From Paraherbaspirillum soli (lineage in GTDB: Bacteria > Pseudomonadota > Gammaproteobacteria > Burkholderiales > Burkholderiaceae_D): DNA of 6,938 nucleotides. The translations under genes and the position numbers were made by a program. Below, piece after piece: positions 1 through 5,700 of this stretch (the first letter of the stretch is position 1; each line of letters begins with the position of its first letter). Under the pieces are notes generated by a model. It saw nothing but the letters and a program-made list of their open reading frames with translations. It searched no databases and had not been told where the DNA came from. Where the stretch lies: NCBI RefSeq assembly GCF_042654985.1, contig NZ_JBHSMT010000016.1:1-6938 (forward strand), written 5' to 3'.

Positions 1-100
1 CGACGCCGGCGCCGCCGATATACATCTCGCCGGCGACGCCGACCGGCACCGGCTCGCCTTCGGCATCAAGCAGGTAAATGCTCAGATCCGGAATCCGGCG
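1..100. repeat. Terminal direct repeat, left copy (identical to 6839-6938)
   Basis: Every base of 1-100 equals 6839-6938. The segment encodes an A-domain stretch between the A5 and A7 motifs, reading RRIPDLSIYLLD and GEMYIGGAGV on the minus strand. Both copies are read in the same frame. A perfect overlap of exactly 100 bases at the two ends of a sequence is what an assembler leaves when it closes a circle, real or false. Confidence 0.97.
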
Positions 101-2602
101 GCCGATCGGACTGGCGCCGCGCCGCTCGCAATCCGCCCGTGTCAACGGCTGATACGTCACGTGCACCGTGGTTTCGGTAATGCCGTACATATTGACCAGC
201 CGGGTGCGCTGCTCGTCGTTGCGCGCGAACCAGGGCGCGAGCGTGGCCACTTCCAGCGCTTCGCCGCCGAAAATCACATGCCGCAATTGGTGCACATCCT
301 GACTACCAGCTTGCGCCGCGATCAGTTGCCGGAACGCGCTCGGGGTCTGGTTCAAGATCGTGATCCGTTCCCGGCACAGCAAGCGATAGAAATCGTCGGC
401 CGAACGTGCGATGTCCTTCGGCACCACCACCAGCCGCCCGCCATGCAGCAGCGCGCCCCAGATTTCCCAGACCGAAAAGTCGAACGCGAACGAATGAAAC
501 AAGCTCCACACGTCGTCGCTGCCGAAATGAAACCAGTCAGCCGTGGCGGCGAACAAGCGAGTCACATTGCGATGCTCGACCATCACCCCCTTCGGCGTGC
601 CGGTCGAGCCCGAGGTATAGATCACATACGCCAGATGGGCCGAACTGAGGCCGATGCTGACCGGATCCGGATTGTGCGTCGCATGCCAGGCCCAGGGCGG
701 CGCCGTGGCCGTCAAGTCGATGACCGGCACGCTAGACGGGATGATGGCCGATACTTCCGGCCAAGCGCCAGTGATGCCGGCTTGCGTCAGTACCGCCACC
801 GGCGCGCTGTCGGCCAGCATGTGCGCCAAGCGCTCGGCAGGATAGGCCGGGTCCAGTGGCACGTAGGCGCCGCCCGCCTTCAACACCGCCAGCAGACCGA
901 CGATCATCGACAATCCGCGCTCTACGCACAACGCGACCCGGTCGTCCGGCCTGACGCCCTGCTCGCGCAGGTAATGCGCCAGCTGGTTGGCCTGCAGATT
1001 GAGTTCGGCATAAGTCAGCTGCGCATCCTCGTGCACCAGTGCCACCGCCTGCGGCGTCTTGGCGACCTGTGCTTCAAACAGTTGATGAATCAATTGATGC
1101 TGCGGATAACTTGCCTGCGGTGCGTTCCAGCCGATCGCCAACTGTTGCCGTTCGCTGAACATGAGCAGCGGCAAGCGCATTACCGATTGCTGATCGTCGG
1201 CCACCATCGCCGCCAGCAGGGTGCGCCAATGGCCCAGGTAGCGCGCCACCGTGCTGCGTTCGAACAACGCCGTCGCGTATTCGATACTGCCGGCGATCGT
1301 GTCGCCGACCTCGCCCAGCGCCAGCGTCAGGTCGAACTTGGCCGTCGCCTGCGTCAATGCCAGCGGCGTCAGCGTCAAGCCCGGCAACGCCAGGCTGCCT
1401 TGCGGCGCGTTTTGCCACGCGAACATCACTTGGAACAGCGGGCTGTGCGCCATGCTGCGCACCGGTCGCGTCAGTTCCACCACCTGCTCGAACGGTAGCT
1501 CCTGATGCTGTTGCGCCGCCAGCGCTTGCTGCTTGACCCGCGCCAGCAGTTGCGCCACCGTCGGCGCGTCGCCGACATCCATCCGCAACGCCAGCGTGTT
1601 GACGAAGAAACCGATCAAACCTTCCACTTCGGCCCGGCCCCGGTTCGCCGTCGGCGTTCCGATCACCACTTCATCCTGGCCCGCCAGGCGCGCCAGCAGC
1701 AGCGCCCAGCTGCCCAGCAAGGTCATGAACAAGGTCGTGCCGTGGCGTTGGCTCAGCGCTTTCAAGCCCCGGGTCAGCTCGGCATCCAGCCGGCAATCGA
1801 TCACCGCACCGGCATAATCCTGCTGCGCCGGGCGCGGATGATCGGTCGGCAATTCCAGCAGCGCCGGCGCTCCCGCCAGATTGGCTTGCCAGTAGTCGGC
1901 CTGTTGCTGCAACACCGATCCCGTCAGCCAGCGCCGCTGCCATGCTGCGTAGTCCGGGTATTGCACCGTCAGCGGCGGCAGCGGATCGTCCTGACCTTGT
2001 TGGTAGGCGCGATACAGCGCGCTGAATTCATTGACCAAGACCCCGATCGACCAGCCGTCGGAGACGATGTGGTGCATCGTGATCAGCAGCGTGTGCTGCT
2101 CGGCCGCTTCGCGGATCAGGCGGCCGCGGATCAACGGGCCGTGCTTCAAGTCGAACCGCGTGCCGGCTTCTTCGGCCAGCAGGCGTTCGCGCTCTTCAGC
2201 CGGCTCCGGATGGTCGCGCAAGTCGTGTTCCAACAACAGAAAGCAGCTTTCTTCCGCCGACGTAATGCACTGCCGCGGCTGGCCGTCGACTTCGTGGAAC
2301 GTGGTGCGCAGCGCTTCATGCCGCGCCAGCAAACGGTCCAGCGCTTGCGCCAGCGCCGCATGATCGAGTTGCCCGTTCAACTGCAAGCCGGCCGGGATGT
2401 GATAGGCCTGGCTGACGCCGCCCATTTGTTCCAGGAACCACAGCCGCTGCTGGGCGAACGACAGCGCTTGCCGCTCGACGCCGTCGACCGCGACAATCGC
2501 AGCGTCATCAATCGACTTTCGTTTAAGTTTGGCGGTTTGCGCCAATCTCAACAGTCGCTCCCGTTCAACTACCGACAAATTGCCTAGCTGGTTCTGTTTC
2601 AC
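1..2602 (-). CDS. Nonribosomal peptide synthetase, 5' part: C(L-type)-A(Thr), truncated by window edge
   Basis: A second NRPS gene, 867 residues visible with no internal stop, running off the left edge (in-frame codons start at base 2). I chose GTG at 2602 because AGGAG stands 5 bases upstream and MKQNQLGNLS is a natural start for such a protein. Residues 1-46 are a charged, probably helical N-terminal linker. The condensation domain (about 47-490) opens with LSFAQQRLWFLEQ and has the canonical HHIVSDG (His177, His178, Asp182), then IGTPTANRGR and GFFVNTLALR. This is typical of domains that join two L-residues. The A domain begins near 504; YTSGSTGTPKG is at 662-672, FDFSVWE has Asp708, and NMYGITETT is at 804-812. 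Pocket residues 708, 709, 712, 751, 777, 779, 805, 813 and 814 read D-F-W-N-I-G-M-V-H, which with the invariant lysine beyond the edge is the classic threonine code. The A-domain end and PCP lie outside the window, or in the right-hand gene if the ends join. It probably follows the upstream NRPS gene in one operon, 184 bases apart. Confidence 0.95.
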   Translation of the reverse strand, partial: MKQNQLGNLSVVERERLLRLAQTAKLKRKSIDDAAIVAVDGVERQALSFAQQRLWFLEQMGGVSQAYHIPAGLQLNGQLDHAALAQALDRLLARHEALRTTFHEVDGQPRQCITSAEESCFLLLEHDLRDHPEPAEERERLLAEEAGTRFDLKHGPLIRGRLIREAAEQHTLLITMHHIVSDGWSIGVLVNEFSALYRAYQQGQDDPLPPLTVQYPDYAAWQRRWLTGSVLQQQADYWQANLAGAPALLELPTDHPRPAQQDYAGAVIDCRLDAELTRGLKALSQRHGTTLFMTLLGSWALLLARLAGQDEVVIGTPTANRGRAEVEGLIGFFVNTLALRMDVGDAPTVAQLLARVKQQALAAQQHQELPFEQVVELTRPVRSMAHSPLFQVMFAWQNAPQGSLALPGLTLTPLALTQATAKFDLTLALGEVGDTIAGSIEYATALFERSTVARYLGHWRTLLAAMVADDQQSVMRLPLLMFSERQQLAIGWNAPQASYPQHQLIHQLFEAQVAKTPQAVALVHEDAQLTYAELNLQANQLAHYLREQGVRPDDRVALCVERGLSMIVGLLAVLKAGGAYVPLDPAYPAERLAHMLADSAPVAVLTQAGITGAWPEVSAIIPSSVPVIDLTATAPPWAWHATHNPDPVSIGLSSAHLAYVIYTSGSTGTPKGVMVEHRNVTRLFAATADWFHFGSDDVWSLFHSFAFDFSVWEIWGALLHGGRLVVVPKDIARSADDFYRLLCRERITILNQTPSAFRQLIAAQAGSQDVHQLRHVIFGGEALEVATLAPWFARNDEQRTRLVNMYGITETTVHVTYQPLTRADCERRGASPIGRRIPDLSIYLLDAEGEPVPVGVAGEMYIGGAGV
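561..1115. repeat. Paralogous A-domain N-terminal block, copy in left gene (pairs with 4108-4662)
   Basis: This block aligns with 4108-4662 at a constant offset of 3547 bases at the three points I checked (571, 861 and 1081), so there is no net length change. It encodes the A1 to A3 part of the A domain, from LIHQLFEAQ to the TSGSTG loop and VMVEHRNV. Similarity is high at both DNA and protein level and falls sharply beyond the EHRNV end, where the substrate-binding core begins. This is coding repetition from module duplication or recombination. Confidence 0.85.
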
Positions 2603-2607
2603 GCTTG

Positions 2608-2612
2608 CTCCT
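2608..2612 (-). promoter_or_regulatory. Shine-Dalgarno site for the left NRPS gene
   Basis: On the minus strand AGGAG is followed by CAAGC and then GTG, a spacing of 5 bases. This is the only strong ribosome binding site near the gene start. It decides in favour of the GTG at 2602 over another in-frame GTG 27 bases upstream, which has no such site. Confidence 0.8.
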
Positions 2613-2664
2613 GTTTGTTGTATATGCACATTCAAAACACTGCAAATCCATTAAGAGATTAGTC

Positions 2665-2788
2665 AAGGTCGCCTCTAGGACCGTAGCGAGCGGTCCAAGG
2701 TCGGGGCGAGAAGCGCAGCCGTACGGAGGTACGGTGAGCATCGCAGCCCCGAGATTGGATCGCGCAGTAGGTTCTTAGAGGTGACCTC
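2665..2788. repeat. Long imperfect intergenic palindrome (about 124 bp)
   Basis: Two arms of about 60 bases (2665-2724 and 2729-2788) are reverse complements at 39 of 60 ungapped positions by my count, around a GGAG loop. Matching blocks include the outer AGGTC(G/A)CCTCTA against TAGAGGTGACCT, TCGGGGC (2701-2707) against GCCCCGA (2746-2752), and the central CCGTAC/GTACGG. The left arm also holds its own small hairpin, GGACCG (2678-2683) and CGGTCC (2691-2696). The size, imperfect symmetry and place between two genes of one strand resemble ERIC-like or other dispersed intergenic palindromic repeats. I cannot name the family, and only one copy is in the window. Read as RNA it would form a long, partly branched hairpin between the two NRPS cistrons and could modulate mRNA stability or read-through. 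No U-run follows it on the minus strand, so it is not a classic intrinsic terminator. Confidence 0.75.
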
Positions 2789-5700
2789 AAGCGGTGTCGC
2801 GCATCAGATTCGACACCGAGGCCAGCTCGACCGGATCGAATTGAGCCAGCTGCGAATCGATGATTTGTTCGGAAAGCGCGGCCAGGGTCGGACTCACAAA
2901 CACATCCTGCAGCGCGATGTCGACCCCGAACGCGTGGCGCAGACGCGAGATCATTTGCACCATCAGCAGCGAGTGGCCGCCCAGCTCGAAGAAATTGTCG
3001 TGGCGGCCGATCTGTTCGATTTTCAGCAAGTCGCTCCAGATTTCGGCCAACGTGGTTTCGATCTCGCCTTGCGGCGCTTCGTAAACACGCACCGGATAGG
3101 CATCGGCTTCCGGCGCCGGCAAGCGCATGCGGTCAATCTTGCCGCTCGGCGTCAGCGGCATGCAATCGAGCTGCACGTAGGCGGCCGGCACCATGTAATC
3201 CGGCAAATGCCAACCCAGGTGGGTCCGCAGGTGCTCGGCATCGACCGCCCGTTCGCTGGCGTCCTCGGCGGCGACCACATACGCCACCAGGCGCCGGTCG
3301 CCCGGGCTATCCTCGCGCGCCACCACCACCGCTGTCCGCACCGCCGGGTGGGTGGCCAACTGTGTTTCGATCTCGCCCAGTTCGATGCGGAAACCGCGCA
3401 ACTTGACCTGGAAGTCGTTGCGGCCCAGGTAGGCTATCGTGCCGTCCGCCCGCCAACGTCCGAGGTCGCCGCTGCGGTACATGCGAGCCCCGGGCTGTGC
3501 CGAAAACGGATCGTGCATGAAACGTTCCGCCGTCAATTCAGGTCGGTTCAGATAACCGCGGGCGACGCCGGCGCCGCCGATATAAATTTCGCCAGCCACG
3601 CCAACCGGCGCCGGCTGCCCTTGGGCGTCGAGCAGGTAAATCCGGGTGTTGGCGATCGGACCGCCAATCGAGATCGAAGCGGCCGACGCACCCGGCGGAC
3701 AGACCCAATACGTGGCATCAATCGTGGCCTCGGTCGGACCGTATAGATTGATCAACTGCGCCTGCGGCAGTTGCGCATGGAAGCGCGCGATCAAGCTCGC
3801 CGCCAGCGCCTCGCCGCCGCAAAACACCCGCCTCAGTGAGTGGCAGGCGGCAAAAGCCGGGGTCTCCAGCAGCATGCTCAGCAGCGTAGGCACCACCTGC
3901 AGCGTGTGGATCTCCTGACTCTGGATCAACTCGGCCAGGTAGGCGACATCACGCTGCCCATCCGGTTTCGCCAGCACCAGCCTCGCTCCGGACAACAGCG
4001 GCGCAAAGAATTCCCAAACCGAAGCATCGAAACCGCACGGCGTCTTGTGCAGCACCGCATGGTCCGCAGTGAGTGCGAACGCTGATTGCATCCACAACAT
4101 GTGATTGGCGACATTGCGATGCTCGACCATCACCCCTTTCGGCTTGCCGGTCGAACCCGAGGTATAGATCACGTATGCCAGGTGGCTGGCGCTCAGGCCG
4201 ATGCCGGCCGGATCCGGATTGTGCGCGGCATGTCCGGTCCACTGCGGCGCCGCTGCCGCCAGATCGAGCACCGGCAAAGTGGACGAGATGGTGCTCAGTA
4301 CTTGTTGCCAAGCGCCGCCTATGCCGGCTTGCGTCAACAGCGCCACCGGTGCGCTGTCGGCCAGCATGTGCGCCAGCCGTTCGCTTGGATAGGCCGGATC
4401 CAGCGGCACGTAGGCGCCTCCTGCTTTCAACACCGCCAGCAAGCCGACCACCATCTCTGGGCCACGTTCGGCACAGAGCGCGACCCGGTCGTCCGGCCTG
4501 ACGCCTAGCGCGATCAGGTAATGCGCCAGCCGGTTGGCCTGCAGATTCAGTTCGGCATAGCTCAGTTGGCTATCCTCATGCACCAGCGCCACCGCGTCCG
4601 GGGTCTTGACGACTTGCGCTTCGAACAGTTGATGTATCAATTGCTGCTGCGGATAGGCGGCCTGGGTCGTGTTCCAATCGCTGACCACCTGCTGCCGTTC
4701 TGCCGCCGGCAATACATCGACGCTGATCAACGCTTGCTCCGGTGTTGTCTCCAGCGCCACGACCAGCCGCTCCAGCGCCGTCTGCATGAAGTCGCACACC
4801 CGCAGCGCGCCCACCGCTGCCGCCACCTGCGCGGTCAACCGGAAGCCCTGGCCCAGATCGTCGACCGCAAGTACCAGCGGATAGTTGGTGCGTTCTTCGC
4901 CCGACAACATCTCGATCCCGGCCCAGGCTTGCTGCTGCTCGGCCGATGGCGCGGCGCTGTCGGCACTGTGTCGGTAATTGAGCAAGGCCGAGAACAACGG
5001 CGTGGTCGCCGGAATCGCGCTGGCCCGCTGCGCCAATGCCAGCGACGCATGCTCGTGTTGCAGCAATTCAGCCAGCGAGCCATGGGTACGGCGGACGCTG
5101 GCCGCCACTCCTTGCTCGTCGATTTTGATCCGCAGTGGCAGCGTGTTGATCAGCAATCCCATCATCCGATCCGCACCCTCGCCGCCCTGCATGCGGCCGA
5201 ACAGCACCGTCCCGAACACCACATCCGTGCGTCCGGCGGCCCGCGCCAGCACTTGCGCCCAAGCCAGGTGGCAGATGCTGGCGGCGCTCACCCCCAGTTG
5301 CCGCGCCTGCTGCCGCAGCCGCCGTGCCAAGTCCGGATCCAGCTGCAGTTGCGCTTCTTCCAGTCCGCTGCCGTCGCCGCGCACTTCCAGCAAGCCGAAT
5401 GGCGCGGTCGGTTCATCGACATCCGCCAACATCTGGCGGAAAAAAGTTTCATGCGCTTGCGGCGTCACCCCTAGCCGCGCCTGGGCGACGAAGTTACGGA
5501 ACGGCAGTGCCGCCGGCAATTGTTGCGCCCGGCCCAGCAGATGCAATTCAATCTCGGCGCGCACCACATCCAGCGTGGTGTGATCGCCCGCCAGATGATG
5601 CAGCAAGGTCAGCAACAGCCAGCGCCGCTGCGGCGCATCGTAGGCCAGGCAGGTACGCAGCAACGGCGCCTGCGAGATATCCAGCCGGTATTCGCGGGGG

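Noticed and set aside
2614..2670. A promoter for the left NRPS gene in the gap (TTGACT, TTGCAG and TATACA on the minus strand)
   Set aside because: TTGACT has no -10 box at proper distance. TTGCAG and TATACA are only about 15 bases apart, and a start from there would fall next to the ribosome binding site. Co-transcription with the upstream gene is simpler.
2665..2788. The palindrome as an intrinsic transcription terminator
   Set aside because: The stem is far longer and less perfect than a usual terminator, and no U-run follows it on either strand.
2665..2788. The palindrome as an insertion sequence or definite MITE
   Set aside because: There is no transposase, no clear target-site duplication and no second copy in the window. 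Only an ERIC-like repeat character can be supported.
161..5474. Long plus-strand open frames (161-1498, 1505-2587, 2781-3746, 4521-5474 and shorter ones)
   Set aside because: They lie antisense to NRPS coding sequence that has full motif support. Their products are low-complexity strings rich in Arg, Gln and His with no domain, as expected in high-G+C DNA.
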